Part shown: positions 35,095 through 43,079 of the stretch, piece after piece
How positions within the stretch are numbered: the first letter of the stretch is position 1
Layout of the letters: every line of letters starts with the position of its first letter
DNA from: Hymenobacter nivis
Lineage (GTDB): Bacteria > Bacteroidota > Bacteroidia > Cytophagales > Hymenobacteraceae
Assembly (NCBI RefSeq): GCF_006439025.1
Contig: NZ_RCYZ01000008.1
Span: 245,912 to 309,911 of the forward strand
Reading direction: 5' to 3'
DNA: 64,000 nucleotides
The notes under the pieces: generated by a model
The model's database searches: none
What the model was told of the DNA's origin: nothing
Seen by the model: only the letters and a program-made list of their open reading frames with translations
Position numbers and translations under genes: made by a program

Positions 35095-36372
35095 ATGTCC
35101 CACCCGTTTAAGGCCGTCAGCCTCTCGTTCAAAAAAGCCCCCCTCGCCATCCGCGAGCTGCTGGCCTTGGACGAGGCCGCCTGTCGCCGCTTCCTGAATA
35201 CGCTGCGCCACGAGTTGGGCCTGTCCGACCTGCTTGTGCTCAGCACTTGCAACCGCACCGAAGTGTACTACGCCGCCGACGACGACCGCAGCCGCGACGT
35301 CATCCTCGCGCTGGGGGCCCTCAAGGGCCGGCCCGACGTTGGCAACTTCCTGCCGTACTTCGACTTGCTCACCTCGGCCGATGATGCCGTGCAGCATCTG
35401 TTCGACGTGGCCATGGGCCTCGACGCCCAGGTGGTGGGCGACTTGCAAATCAGCAACCAGGTAAAGATGGCCTACCAGTGGTCGGCCGACGGCGACGCCG
35501 CGGGGCCCTTCCTGCACCGCCTGCTGCACACCATCTTCTTCACCAACAAGCGTGTGCAAACCGAAACGCGCTTCCGCGACGGGGCCGCCTCGATGAGCTA
35601 CGCCACCGTGGAGCTGGCCGAAGAGCTGACCGCCGACGTGGCCAACCCCCGCGTGCTGGTGGTGGGCCTGGGCGAAATTGGGGCCGATGTGTGCCGCCAC
35701 TTGGCCGGCAGCAAGTCCTTCGCCAGCGTCACGCTCTGCAACCGCACCCGCAGCAAGGCCGATGCCCTGGCTGAGGAGTGTGGCGGCCTGAAGGTGGTCA
35801 ACTTCGAGGACCTGACCGGGGCCCTGCGCGACGCCGACGTCATCGTTTCGTCCATCAACCGCAGCGAGCCCTTCTTCACCCCCGAACTGGTGCAGCACCT
35901 CGACGTGCTAAGCTTCAAGTTCTTCATCGACCTGAGCGTGCCCCGCAGCATTGCCCCCGACGTGGAACTGGTGCCCGGCGTGCTGGTCTACAACGTCGAC
36001 ACCATCCAGAGCAAGGCTTCCGCGGCCCTCGAAATGCGCCTGGCGTCTGTGCCCCAGGTGCGCGCCATCATCGCCGAGAGCATCGCAGGTATGCAGAGCT
36101 GGGCCAAGGAAATGCTGGTGTCGCCCATCATCCAGAAGGTAAAGGCCAGCCTGGAGCAGCTGCGCCTTGAAGAGCTGGACCGCTACCAGAAAAAGGCCAC
36201 CCCCGCCGAAAGCAAGCTGCTCGACGAGGTGACCCGCTCGCTGATGCAGAAGGTGCTCAAGCAGCAGGTGCTGCACCTCAAAGCCGCCTGCCAGCGCGAC
36301 GAAGCCGAGGCCGGCCAGCTCATGGAACTGCTCAGCAATTTCTTTGACCTCGAGCGCCAGCCAGTGGCCTAA
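35095..36372 (+). CDS. hemA: Glutamyl-tRNA reductase
   Basis: The 425-residue enzyme reduces glutamyl-tRNA to glutamate-1-semialdehyde, the first committed step of C5 tetrapyrrole synthesis. The catalytic Cys is about residue 52 in VLSTCNRTEVYY. The NADPH-binding domain has VLVVGLGEIGADV, followed by CNRTRSKADALAEE and INRSEPFF, and a helical dimerisation domain ends the protein. ATG 35095 gives MSHPFKAVSLSFKKAP, typical of the family in this phylum. No other heme gene is adjacent. Confidence 0.96.
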   Translation: MSHPFKAVSLSFKKAPLAIRELLALDEAACRRFLNTLRHELGLSDLLVLSTCNRTEVYYAADDDRSRDVILALGALKGRPDVGNFLPYFDLLTSADDAVQHLFDVAMGLDAQVVGDLQISNQVKMAYQWSADGDAAGPFLHRLLHTIFFTNKRVQTETRFRDGAASMSYATVELAEELTADVANPRVLVVGLGEIGADVCRHLAGSKSFASVTLCNRTRSKADALAEECGGLKVVNFEDLTGALRDADVIVSSINRSEPFFTPELVQHLDVLSFKFFIDLSVPRSIAPDVELVPGVLVYNVDTIQSKASAALEMRLASVPQVRAIIAESIAGMQSWAKEMLVSPIIQKVKASLEQLRLEELDRYQKKATPAESKLLDEVTRSLMQKVLKQQVLHLKAACQRDEAEAGQLMELLSNFFDLERQPVA

Positions 36373-36400
36373 CCAGCCGTCCAAAAAATAATTTATAAAA

Positions 36401-36435
36401 CGCAAAAAGGCCGCCCTAAAGGCGGCCTTTTTGCG
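36401..36435. terminator. Bidirectional terminator (15-bp perfect stem)
   Basis: CGCAAAAAGGCCGCC pairs exactly with GGCGGCCTTTTTGCG across CTAAA, between convergent hemA and the ArsR-type gene. Confidence 0.94.
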
Positions 36436-36456
36436 TGGAAAAGTAGCGTGGTAGCG

Positions 36457-36777
36457 CTAAACCTTGCCCGAGTAATCCTCCAGCGTATCGATAACTTTCA
36501 GCAGCTGGGGCACGGCCAGCGAGTAGTAAATCTTGGTGCCCACCTTGGTCGATTTTAGCACGCCCCGGTCTTTAAGGGTGATGAGGTGCTGCGAAGCAAT
36601 GGCCTGCGGCAGGTCCAGGGCTTGATAGATGTCGGTGACGGACAGCTGGTTGTCTTTGCCTTTGCCTTTGCCAAGCAGGTCGACGATGGCTAGGCGCTTG
36701 GGATGAGAAAGTACTTTTAGCATGGCCGCGGCGCGGTCCAGTTGCTGCGCTTCAACGCGCGAAAGAAGAGGTTTCAT
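36457..36777 (-). CDS. ArsR-family winged-helix regulator
   Basis: The 106-residue protein has the ArsR/SmtB fold: MLKVLSHPKRLAIVDLLG (helices 1-2), LSVTDIYQALDLPQAIASQH (recognition region) and LKDRGVLKSTKVGTKIYYSL (wing). No cysteine pair or other clear metal-binding motif is visible, so it may sense a different signal. It reads away from the MscS gene; their 216-bp divergent intergenic region may contain its operator, but I could not identify one. Confidence 0.9.
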   Translation of the reverse strand: MKPLLSRVEAQQLDRAAAMLKVLSHPKRLAIVDLLGKGKGKDNQLSVTDIYQALDLPQAIASQHLITLKDRGVLKSTKVGTKIYYSLAVPQLLKVIDTLEDYSGKV

Positions 36778-36993
36778 GCAGTAATTTAAAGAGCCTAGTT
36801 ATTCCACAAATCTAGAATAAGCTTAATACAATATCTTCCGCCAGATGGTTCGGCCGTGGGCGGGTATAACATTTGGGCCCGGGGCCGCTGGGGGCCCCGG
36901 CCGGGCGGGCGGGCCTCGGCTCAAGACCAACAGGTCAGCGTTTAGGCCGTACTAGAACTGAGCAGTAACTTATTATTTTATCTTAAAAAAAGT

Positions 36994-38100
36994 ATGGAAA
37001 TACCCCCCTTCCTGCACCGCGAGGTGTTTGGTAACGAACTGATCGACTACGTGTGGGCCCTGGTGGTGCTAATACTGGGCGCGGGCCTGAACCGCTTGCT
37101 CTCGCGCTTGGTCAGCGCCGCGCTCTTCCGTCTCACCAAGCGCTACACGGCCGGCGTGAGCGAAACGGAGCTGCACGACCTGCTCATCCAACCCCTGAGC
37201 ATCCTGCTGTTTTTGGTGACGTTTTACATCGCTTTTGGCCTTATTCGCTACCCGCTGCCGCTCAAGGGCGTGCCCAGCGTCGACCCCTGGCCCAAGGTGG
37301 CGCTGCTGGGCCTGTTCCACTTGGGCGTGATTGCGGCCGTGGTGTGGGGCATCACGCGGCTTGTCGATTTTGCGCTGCTGGTGGTGCAACGCCGCGCTCA
37401 GCTAAAGGCCGTGGGCGTCAACCGCCTCGACAGCCAGTTCTTGCCTTTTGCCAAAGATTTGCTTAAGGTATTCGTGGGAGTCATTGGGCTACTAGTGGCC
37501 CTGGGCCAAGTATTTGGCGTGAACGTGACGGCTCTGGTTGGGGGTCTGGGCATTGGGGGCCTAGCCGTGGCCTTTGCCGCTAAGGAAAGCCTGGAAAATT
37601 TGCTTGCCTCCATCACCATCTTCCTCGACCAGCCCTTTGGCGTAGGCGACCTCGTGACGGCCGGTAATGTGAGCGGTACGGTGGAGAAGATCGGCTTCCG
37701 TAGCACTCGCTTGCGCACGGCCGAAAAAAGCTACCTCACCGTGCCCAATAAAAGCATGATTGATAAGCCGTTGGATAACCTCTCGCTGCGCACCGCGCGC
37801 CGGGTGGGCTTCACGCTCGTGTTCGACCAGCGCACCACCAGCGCCCAGCTCCACGCCATTATCGACGGTTCCATCGCCGCAATGCAGGCGCATCCGCTCG
37901 TGACGAAGGAGGTACAGATGAAATTCAACGCCCTCACGCCCGAGGGCAAGGAGGTGACCGTGCAATACTTCATCGAAACCAGCAACTACGACGAATACCT
38001 CGATACCAAGGAAGACCTCAACTACCGCCTCGTGGAAGTGGTGGAAAAGGAAGGCGGCCTGTTTGCCAGCACCACTACCACTACCCTTATCAAACCCTAG
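36994..38100 (+). CDS. MscS-type mechanosensitive channel
   Basis: The 368-residue membrane protein has about four hydrophobic segments at its N-terminus. The MscS pore-lining helix is VNVTALVGGLGIGGLAVAFA. The beta domain follows (SLENLLASITIFLDQPFGVG, then GFRSTRLRT and VPNKSM), and an alpha/beta C-terminal domain ends the protein. Such channels open under membrane tension and release solutes during osmotic downshift. ATG 36994 follows an AT-rich stretch that likely holds the promoter. Confidence 0.93.
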   Translation: MEIPPFLHREVFGNELIDYVWALVVLILGAGLNRLLSRLVSAALFRLTKRYTAGVSETELHDLLIQPLSILLFLVTFYIAFGLIRYPLPLKGVPSVDPWPKVALLGLFHLGVIAAVVWGITRLVDFALLVVQRRAQLKAVGVNRLDSQFLPFAKDLLKVFVGVIGLLVALGQVFGVNVTALVGGLGIGGLAVAFAAKESLENLLASITIFLDQPFGVGDLVTAGNVSGTVEKIGFRSTRLRTAEKSYLTVPNKSMIDKPLDNLSLRTARRVGFTLVFDQRTTSAQLHAIIDGSIAAMQAHPLVTKEVQMKFNALTPEGKEVTVQYFIETSNYDEYLDTKEDLNYRLVEVVEKEGGLFASTTTTTLIKP

Positions 38101-38115
38101 GGCCCCCAACCAACA

Positions 38116-38149
38116 AAAAGCGGCCGCTCCCTAGGGAGCGGCCGCTTTT
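38116..38149. terminator. Bidirectional terminator, 34-bp perfect palindrome
   Basis: AAAAGCGGCCGCTCCCT is followed directly by its exact complement. It lies between the convergent MscS and TerB-like genes. Confidence 0.92.
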
Positions 38150-38194
38150 GCGCTTTATTAAAGTGTGTAGTAGGCCCCAGGGCCCCTGGGGGCC

Positions 38195-39073
38195 TTAGCG
38201 GTTGCCGCCGAAGATGCCGCTGAGCAAGCCGCCCATGCCGCCGCTAAGTAGGCCGCCGAGGCCACTGCCGCCCGCGCTGGCCGGCTGCGAATTAGGCCGG
38301 CCGCCCAGCCCGCCCAGTACCGACATCATCGAGCCGAGCCCGCCGCCGCCGATGGCCGAGCCCTGGCTGTTGCCCTGGCCGCCGCCCATTACGCTGCCCA
38401 GCAGGCCGCCGAGCATGCCGCCCATGCCGCCCTGGGTTGCCCCGCCGAGCAGGCCGCCCATGCTGCCGCCCATCACGCTGCTCAACAGGCCACCGCCCGA
38501 CGACTGATTGCTGTTGTTATTGCTGCTCCCGCCGCCCATGCGCGAGATGACCATAGGGGCCACCACGCCGAGCAGGCCCGCCATTAGGGCCCCTTTGGGA
38601 ATGCCCACGCCGGAGAGTTTGTCGCCAATCTTGTCGAAAAAACCCTCTTTGGCCGGGTCTTGCGGGTCATGCGCCACGGTGTTGGCCTGGTCCACCACCG
38701 TTTCCAGGGTTTGCTTCTGGTCGGCGCTGATGCCCAGGTAAGAGGCCATTTTGCTCACCATCGCCTCTTCGTCGTTGGAGTAGGCCCCGTCGGCGCGGGC
38801 AAAGCTGATGAGGTCGGTGATGAGCGAAAAGCGCAAATCGCTATTTTTCAGCACGTCCAGGTTCTGCTGGATGGTTTGGTTGTTGGAGGCCGATGCGGCG
38901 GCCAGTACTTGCTGGGCCGCGCCGTCCGACAGGCCGGCCTGCTGGGCCAGGGCCTGCAAAAATTCGGTTTCGGGGCCCGAGGCCTGCCGGTCGGCAGTGG
39001 CCAGGCTGGCAATGGCGCTCAAATAGGCCGTTTTTTCGGCTTCCGAATAGTCTTTTAAGAGCTGCGTGTCCAT
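38195..39073 (-). CDS. TerB-like protein with Gly/Met-rich C-terminus
   Basis: The 292-residue product has an N-terminal helical domain of about 140 residues. It shows TerB-like spacing of acidic residues (AYLSAIASLATADRQASGPE and FARADGAYSNDEEAMVSKMA). Residues from about 150 on form a Gly/Ser/Met-rich low-complexity tail (GGGLLSSVMGGSMGGLLGG). TerB-fold domains are linked to metal binding and stress or phage resistance in some contexts; nothing nearby supports a tellurite-resistance system. ATG 39073 starts MDTQLLKDYSEAEK. Confidence 0.75.
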   Translation of the reverse strand: MDTQLLKDYSEAEKTAYLSAIASLATADRQASGPETEFLQALAQQAGLSDGAAQQVLAAASASNNQTIQQNLDVLKNSDLRFSLITDLISFARADGAYSNDEEAMVSKMASYLGISADQKQTLETVVDQANTVAHDPQDPAKEGFFDKIGDKLSGVGIPKGALMAGLLGVVAPMVISRMGGGSSNNNSNQSSGGGLLSSVMGGSMGGLLGGATQGGMGGMLGGLLGSVMGGGQGNSQGSAIGGGGLGSMMSVLGGLGGRPNSQPASAGGSGLGGLLSGGMGGLLSGIFGGNR

Positions 39074-39263
39074 GAGCGGTGAAAGGAAGGGAGTAGGCAA
39101 AATTGCCGGGTACTTTAACGCAAGCGGGCAGATTACGTTATTAGGGACCAGCACTCAGCGGGAGCGGGCGAAAAAACAGCAAAATTTATCTGACTGAAAA
39201 TAAATTGATTGTCTGTTATTTTCGGCGATTTAGCCCAGAAATAGGGCCCCTGAAGGCCTGTGG

Positions 39264-39296
39264 TTTGGGCCGGGCAAAAAAAATCCCCCATCTTTG
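39264..39296 (+). promoter_or_regulatory. Predicted promoter of the tRNA-Val pair
   Basis: TTTG (39264-39267), a 21-bp spacer and CATCTTTG (39289-39296) match the Bacteroidota consensus except for the first base of the -7. The following GCAGTCCCAAA resembles the GCACTCCCAA that follows the -7 elements at the right end of the window. The tRNA starts 22 bp later. Confidence 0.7.
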
Positions 39297-39317
39297 CAGT
39301 CCCAAACAAAAACACCC

Positions 39318-39392
39318 GGGAGATTAGCTCAGCTGGTTCAGAGCATCTGCCTTACAAGCAGAGGGTCACTGGTTCGAACCCAGTATCTCCCA
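39318..39392 (+). tRNA. tRNA-Val (anticodon TAC)
   Basis: The cloverleaf is complete: acceptor GGGAGAT/ATCTCCC, D-arm, anticodon stem TCTGC/GCAGA with loop CTTACAA, and T-arm with GGTTCGAACC. The anticodon is TAC at 39353-39355. CCA is not encoded. It is the first of two Val tRNAs transcribed together. Confidence 0.96.
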
Positions 39393-39436
39393 CTCCGGTC
39401 GCCTCGGCGGCCACCCCGCCCCCGGGCGGTTTTTCT

Positions 39437-39514
39437 GGGAGGTTAGCTCAGTTGGTTTAGAGCGCTTGCTTCACACGCCAGAGGTCGAAGGTTCGAATCC
39501 TTTACTTCCCACCA
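39437..39514 (+). tRNA. tRNA-Val (anticodon CAC), CCA encoded
   Basis: Acceptor GGGAGGT/ACTTCCC, D-arm, anticodon loop TTCACAC with CAC at 39472-39474, and T-loop GGTTCGAATCC. CCA is encoded at 39512-39514. The anticodon stem CTTGC/GCCAG has a T-C mismatch in its third pair (positions 29 and 41). The acceptor also has one G-T wobble. Confidence 0.9.
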
Positions 39515-39521
39515 GTTTCTG

Positions 39522-39557
39522 AAACGCCCACTTGGCCCCCCGGCCGGGTGGGCGTTT
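39522..39557 (+). terminator. Terminator of the tRNA-Val transcript
   Basis: AAACGCCCAC pairs with GTGGGCGTTT around a GC-rich loop and is followed by TGCTT. It lies 8 bp after the second tRNA. Confidence 0.75.
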
Positions 39558-39582
39558 TGCTTGGGGCCCCGGGCCCAGCTTT

Positions 39583-39590
39583 TACTTTTG
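39583..39590 (+). promoter_or_regulatory. Predicted -7 element abutting the start codon
   Basis: TACTTTTG ends five bases before the ATG at 39596. A TTTG at 39556-39559 could be the -33 (23-bp spacing, slightly long). If used, the mRNA would begin at or next to the start codon. Confidence 0.5.
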
Positions 39591-39595
39591 CCCCA

Positions 39596-40777
39596 ATGAG
39601 CTACACCCTGCACGAAGTTGATTCGCCGGCCCGGCACCAGCAGTTTCTGGCGGTGCCCGAGCGCCTGCACGGCCACCGCCCGCAGTACATCGGCCCGCTC
39701 TACAACGAGGTGGAGGCCGTGTTCGATCCCGCCAAAAACCCCAATCTGGCCACCGGCGAGGCCGTCCGTTGGGTGTTGCTCGACGCCGAGGGCATTGCCG
39801 TGGGCCGGGTGGCCGCCTTCCTCAACCGCGAGGCCGTGGACGTGAAAAATTCCGACCTGCCCACCGGCGGCCTGGGCTTTTTTGAGGCCCCCAACGACCC
39901 CGTGGCGGCCCGCCACCTCTTCGACGCGGGCCGCGCCTGGCTGGCGGCCCGCGGCATGCAGGCCATGGATGGCCCCATCAACTTCGGCGAGCGCGACCGG
40001 TTTTGGGGCGTGCTGATTGACGGGTTTGAGTGGGAGCCCAACTACGGCATGTTCTGGCACCCGCCTTACTACCAGCAACTATTTGAGGATTACGGATTTC
40101 AGGTATATTTTAAGCAATACACCTGCGCCCGCCCGGTGCTCACCAAGCTGCACCCCAGCTTTTACCAGCGCCTGGAGAAGTTTGAGGCCGACCCACACTA
40201 CCGCTTCGACTACGGCCGCAAGGCCGACCCCGAAAAGCTGGCCCAAGACTTCCACCACGTGTACAACCTGGCCTGGGGCCGCCACGCGGGCGTGAAGCCC
40301 ATGAACCTCGACCAGGCCCGCGACTTGGTTCGCGAAATGAAGCCGGTGCTCGACGAGCGCTTGCTGGCCTTCGCGTACTGCGACGACGAGCCGGTGGCCT
40401 TTTTCCTCAGCCTGCCCGAGCTGAACCAGATTTTTAAGCACGTGGGTCGCCGGTTGAACCTGCTGGGCAAGGTGCGCTTCCTGTGGCAGCAGTGGCGCTA
40501 CGGCCGCAGCCGCGATAAGAAGATGCTCGGCATCATTTACGGCGTTGTGCCCGATCACCAGGGTACGGGCCTTGATTCGGCGCTAATTCTGGATGCGCAA
40601 AAGCGCTTCATATCAGGCGGGTACACTGATATTGAGATGAACTGGATCGGCGACTTCAACCCGCGGATGCTGGTGACCACGCGCTCCATCGGGGCCAAAA
40701 TCCGCAAAACCCACGCCACCTACCGCTTCCTCTTCGACCGCGACCGGCCCTTCGAGCGCAGCCCGATTATCCGCTAA
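39596..40777 (+). CDS. GNAT-like acyltransferase-fold protein, unknown substrate
   Basis: The 393-residue product belongs to a Bacteroidota family with two acyl-CoA N-acyltransferase-like halves. The C-terminal half has a plausible acetyl-CoA pocket phrase (GIIYGVVPDHQGTGLDSALI), preceded by DEPVAFFLSLPELN. The N-terminal half carries WVLLDAEGIAVGRVAAF and DGPINFGERDRFWGVL. I recognise the fold but not a reaction. ATG 39596 is the first ATG after the tRNA terminator. coaE converges on it from the right, 17 bp away. Confidence 0.72.
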   Translation: MSYTLHEVDSPARHQQFLAVPERLHGHRPQYIGPLYNEVEAVFDPAKNPNLATGEAVRWVLLDAEGIAVGRVAAFLNREAVDVKNSDLPTGGLGFFEAPNDPVAARHLFDAGRAWLAARGMQAMDGPINFGERDRFWGVLIDGFEWEPNYGMFWHPPYYQQLFEDYGFQVYFKQYTCARPVLTKLHPSFYQRLEKFEADPHYRFDYGRKADPEKLAQDFHHVYNLAWGRHAGVKPMNLDQARDLVREMKPVLDERLLAFAYCDDEPVAFFLSLPELNQIFKHVGRRLNLLGKVRFLWQQWRYGRSRDKKMLGIIYGVVPDHQGTGLDSALILDAQKRFISGGYTDIEMNWIGDFNPRMLVTTRSIGAKIRKTHATYRFLFDRDRPFERSPIIR

Positions 40778-40794
40778 GGCAGCCGCTGGGGGCC

Positions 40795-41412
40795 CTACTG
40801 CCCGGCGGCCGGGGCCCCCAGGGCCCGCAGCTGCGCATCGAGGGCCAGCACTTGGGGCAGCACCAGTTGCACGTCGTCGTTGTGCACCACGTAGTCGGCG
40901 CGCTGCTGGCGCTCGGCCTCGCCCAGTTGCTTGCCGATGATGGCTTGCACGTCGGCGGCGGTGCGGTGGGGGTCGCGGCGCAGCACGCGGGCCTCGCGCA
41001 CGGCCAGCGGCGCGGCCACCGTGATGATGCGGTCGAGCGTCTTGTAAGCGCCCGACTCGAAGAGCAGCGCCGCTTCTTTCAAAACATAGGGGGCCCCGGC
41101 GGCTTGCTGCGCGGCGGCCCAGCGGGTAAAGTCCTCGCCTACCCGCGGGTGAACCAGCGCGTTGAGCCGCGCCAGCTGCGCGGGGTCGGCAAATACGGTG
41201 CGGGCCAGCGCGGGGCGGTTGAGCTGCCCGGCGGCGGTGTAAGTATCGGGCCCAAAGGTACTTAGCAGCTGCTCGCGCAGCAATGCGTCGTGCTCCATCA
41301 CCCAGCGGGCGCGCTGGTCGGAGTCGTAGAGTGGAATGCCTAGCAGGCCAAACACGCGGCTCACCACGCTTTTGCCCGACCCAATGCCGCCAGTGATGCC
41401 GATGCGTACCAT
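40795..41412 (-). CDS. coaE: Dephospho-CoA kinase
   Basis: The 205-residue cytosolic kinase phosphorylates dephospho-CoA, the last step of coenzyme A synthesis. The P-loop is GITGGIGSGKS (about residues 5-15), followed by YDSDQRARWVM, LVHPRV and EAALLFESGAYKTLDRII, all typical of CoaE. It is the last gene of a tight minus-strand set DUF1573-yajC-ybbR-coaE (gaps of 24, 3 and 36 bp). Confidence 0.96.
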   Translation of the reverse strand: MVRIGITGGIGSGKSVVSRVFGLLGIPLYDSDQRARWVMEHDALLREQLLSTFGPDTYTAAGQLNRPALARTVFADPAQLARLNALVHPRVGEDFTRWAAAQQAAGAPYVLKEAALLFESGAYKTLDRIITVAAPLAVREARVLRRDPHRTAADVQAIIGKQLGEAERQQRADYVVHNDDVQLVLPQVLALDAQLRALGAPAAGQ

Positions 41413-41448
41413 GTGAGTAAGTGGTTGATAGATGCCGCGCTGGCTGAA

Positions 41449-42135
41449 TTATCGGGGCCGCAGCTCGGCGCGCACCTGGGCGGCGGCGGGGCGAACAAGT
41501 GCCGGGGCCCGCACTGCAAGCCGCGCCGCGCCGGGGCCCGTGCCCGCGGGCACTGCTACCGGGTAGGGGTTGGGCAGGCGCGCCACCACGCTGGCGGGGC
41601 CCCTAAACGTGAGGCTGGTGGGCTCGAAACGGGCCGTGTAGGCGGGGGCGCGGCCCGAGTCGGGGGCGGCCAGGGCCAGCGGCAGCCGCCGCGTGGCGTA
41701 GCGGTCGAAGGTCAGGCGCAGGGTGTCGCTGGCCCATTCGTCCACTTGCAAGCCTTCGAGGGCCCGTTGGAGGCTGTGCTGCCAGGTGCTGGCCGACAGG
41801 TAGCGGGTGCCGGGGCGGGGCACTGGGTGCAGCTCAGCTGGGTGCAGGCCCATGCCCAGGTTGGCCCGCAGTAGGCGCCAGCCCTGGCCCGTGACGACCA
41901 CCGGCACGGCGGCCGGCAGGGGCCGCAGCGACACGTAGCGGGCCGTGTCGTAGTGCCAGGCCAAGGGGCAGCTCAGGCGGGTGCTGTAGGTTTTGTTCAG
42001 CGCGTTCATTTGCCAAAACAGGCCCGCCGCCAGCAGGCATGCGGCCGCCGCCCGGTAAAACACGGGCTCCTGGCTGATGAAGGGGTGCACCAACCACCGG
42101 CCCAACTGGCCGGCCCGTGCCCAGGGCCCCGGCAC
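41449..42135 (-). CDS. YbbR-like membrane-anchored protein
   Basis: The 228-residue product has one N-terminal membrane helix (AAAACLLAAGLFWQMNALNK, about 29-48) followed by an extracytoplasmic part with YbbR-like repeat strands. FWQMNALNKTYSTRL is typical of the phylum's YbbR proteins. In Firmicutes the homologue CdaR regulates diadenylate cyclase, but no cyclase gene is in the window. The start is GTG 42135, three bases past the yajC stop, suggesting translational coupling. Its place between yajC and coaE is the usual one in Bacteroidota. Confidence 0.82.
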   Translation of the reverse strand: MPGPWARAGQLGRWLVHPFISQEPVFYRAAAACLLAAGLFWQMNALNKTYSTRLSCPLAWHYDTARYVSLRPLPAAVPVVVTGQGWRLLRANLGMGLHPAELHPVPRPGTRYLSASTWQHSLQRALEGLQVDEWASDTLRLTFDRYATRRLPLALAAPDSGRAPAYTARFEPTSLTFRGPASVVARLPNPYPVAVPAGTGPGAARLAVRAPALVRPAAAQVRAELRPR

Positions 42136-42138
42136 GCC

Positions 42139-42453
42139 CTATACGGCGGCCTCGGCCGCCTTGGTGCCCACTTCGCGGGCAATGGCCGAGCGGTCGAAGC
42201 GCAGCTTCACGCCGCGGTCCACTTCCACCACCACCGTCTCTTCGGTCAGCTCGATCACCAGCCCGTGCAGGCCGCCGATGGTGACGATGCGCGCGCCCTT
42301 GGCCAGGGCCTGCCGGAACTTCTTGGTATCGGCCGAGCGCTTTTGCTGGGGCCGGATCATAAAGAAATACACCACCGCCGCGATGGCAATCGGAAACAGG
42401 AACTGGGTGTAATCGGCCGGGGCGGCTTGCAGCAGCAGGGTTAGGAACGTCAT
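42139..42453 (-). CDS. yajC: Preprotein translocase subunit YajC
   Basis: The 104-residue protein has one membrane helix (about 14-33, YTQFLFPIAIAAVVYFFMIR) followed directly by the family signature RPQQKRSADTKKFRQAL. Then comes a small beta domain (GARIVTIGGLHGLVIELTEE). YajC joins SecDF at the Sec translocon and assists export. It is flanked by the DUF1573 lipoprotein (24 bp upstream) and the YbbR-like gene (3 bp downstream). Confidence 0.96.
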   Translation of the reverse strand: MTFLTLLLQAAPADYTQFLFPIAIAAVVYFFMIRPQQKRSADTKKFRQALAKGARIVTIGGLHGLVIELTEETVVVEVDRGVKLRFDRSAIAREVGTKAAEAAV

Positions 42454-42477
42454 ATTAGGCGGAGCAAAAAAGCAGAG

Positions 42478-42987
42478 TTACTGGGCAGCGGTGGCGGCGG
42501 TGAGCACGTTGCCCTTGATGGTGATGGTGGTGATGCTGGGCTGGGTGTTGGCCCGCACGTTCACCTGCTTGCTGATGAGGCCCTGCTTGCCGCGGCTGTC
42601 GAACTGCACTTGCAGCGTGCCTTTAGCCCCGGGGGCAATGGGCTCCTTGGTCCAGTTGGGGGTGGTGCAGCCGCAGGAGGCAGTGGCATCGGCGATGAGC
42701 AGCGGCGACTTGCCGGTGTTAGTGAACTCGAAGGTGTGGTTCACCTTGCTGTCAGCCGCAATGTCTTTGAAATCAAACTCCTGCTCGGTAAAAGTCATCA
42801 CCGGGGCGTTGGGGTTCGGGGTTTCGCTCTCGCCCACCACGTTGGGGTTGTCCACGGTGGGGTTGGCGGTGGCGTCGGCGGCCTGGTTGGCGGCGGCGTT
42901 CATGCCCTGGGTGCCCACATCGGTGCCTTTGTCGCGGTTGCAGGCGGCCAGCAACAGGGCCCCGGCCAGGAGGGAGGTGAATTTCAT
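42478..42987 (-). CDS. DUF1573 lipoprotein
   Basis: The 169-residue product has lipobox LLAAC (Cys about 16), an Asn/Ala/Thr linker and one DUF1573 (Ig-like) domain: FTEQEFDFKDIAADSKVNHT, ADATASCGCTTPNWT and FDSRGKQGLISKQVNV. The domain resembles those in ciliary/ASPM-type and T9SS-associated proteins; its function is unknown. First gene of the set leading to coaE. Confidence 0.9.
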   Translation of the reverse strand: MKFTSLLAGALLLAACNRDKGTDVGTQGMNAAANQAADATANPTVDNPNVVGESETPNPNAPVMTFTEQEFDFKDIAADSKVNHTFEFTNTGKSPLLIADATASCGCTTPNWTKEPIAPGAKGTLQVQFDSRGKQGLISKQVNVRANTQPSITTITIKGNVLTAATAAQ

Positions 42988-42995
42988 GTTATTTA

Positions 42996-43074
42996 TCAGT
43001 TGTGCGTTGTCGCTTGTCAGTCATTGGTTCTTATCACATCAGAACAATGCTGACAACGAATGACTGACAACTAA
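42996..43074. repeat. Imperfect palindrome built from TTGTCAGT words
   Basis: The left part (TTGTCAGTCATTGGTTCT at 43014-43031) is answered by AGAACAATGCTGACAACG and ATGACTGACAACTAA on the right. The pairing is imperfect, but both arms use the same TTGTCAGT/ACTGACAA words as 22840-22954. It fills the gap between the isocitrate dehydrogenase stop and the DUF1573 start. Confidence 0.65.
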
Positions 43075-43079
43075 AAGTC

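Noticed and set aside
36457..38100. Metal-resistance module (ArsR plus transporter)
   Set aside because: The neighbouring gene is an MscS channel, not a metal transporter, and the ArsR protein lacks an obvious metal site.
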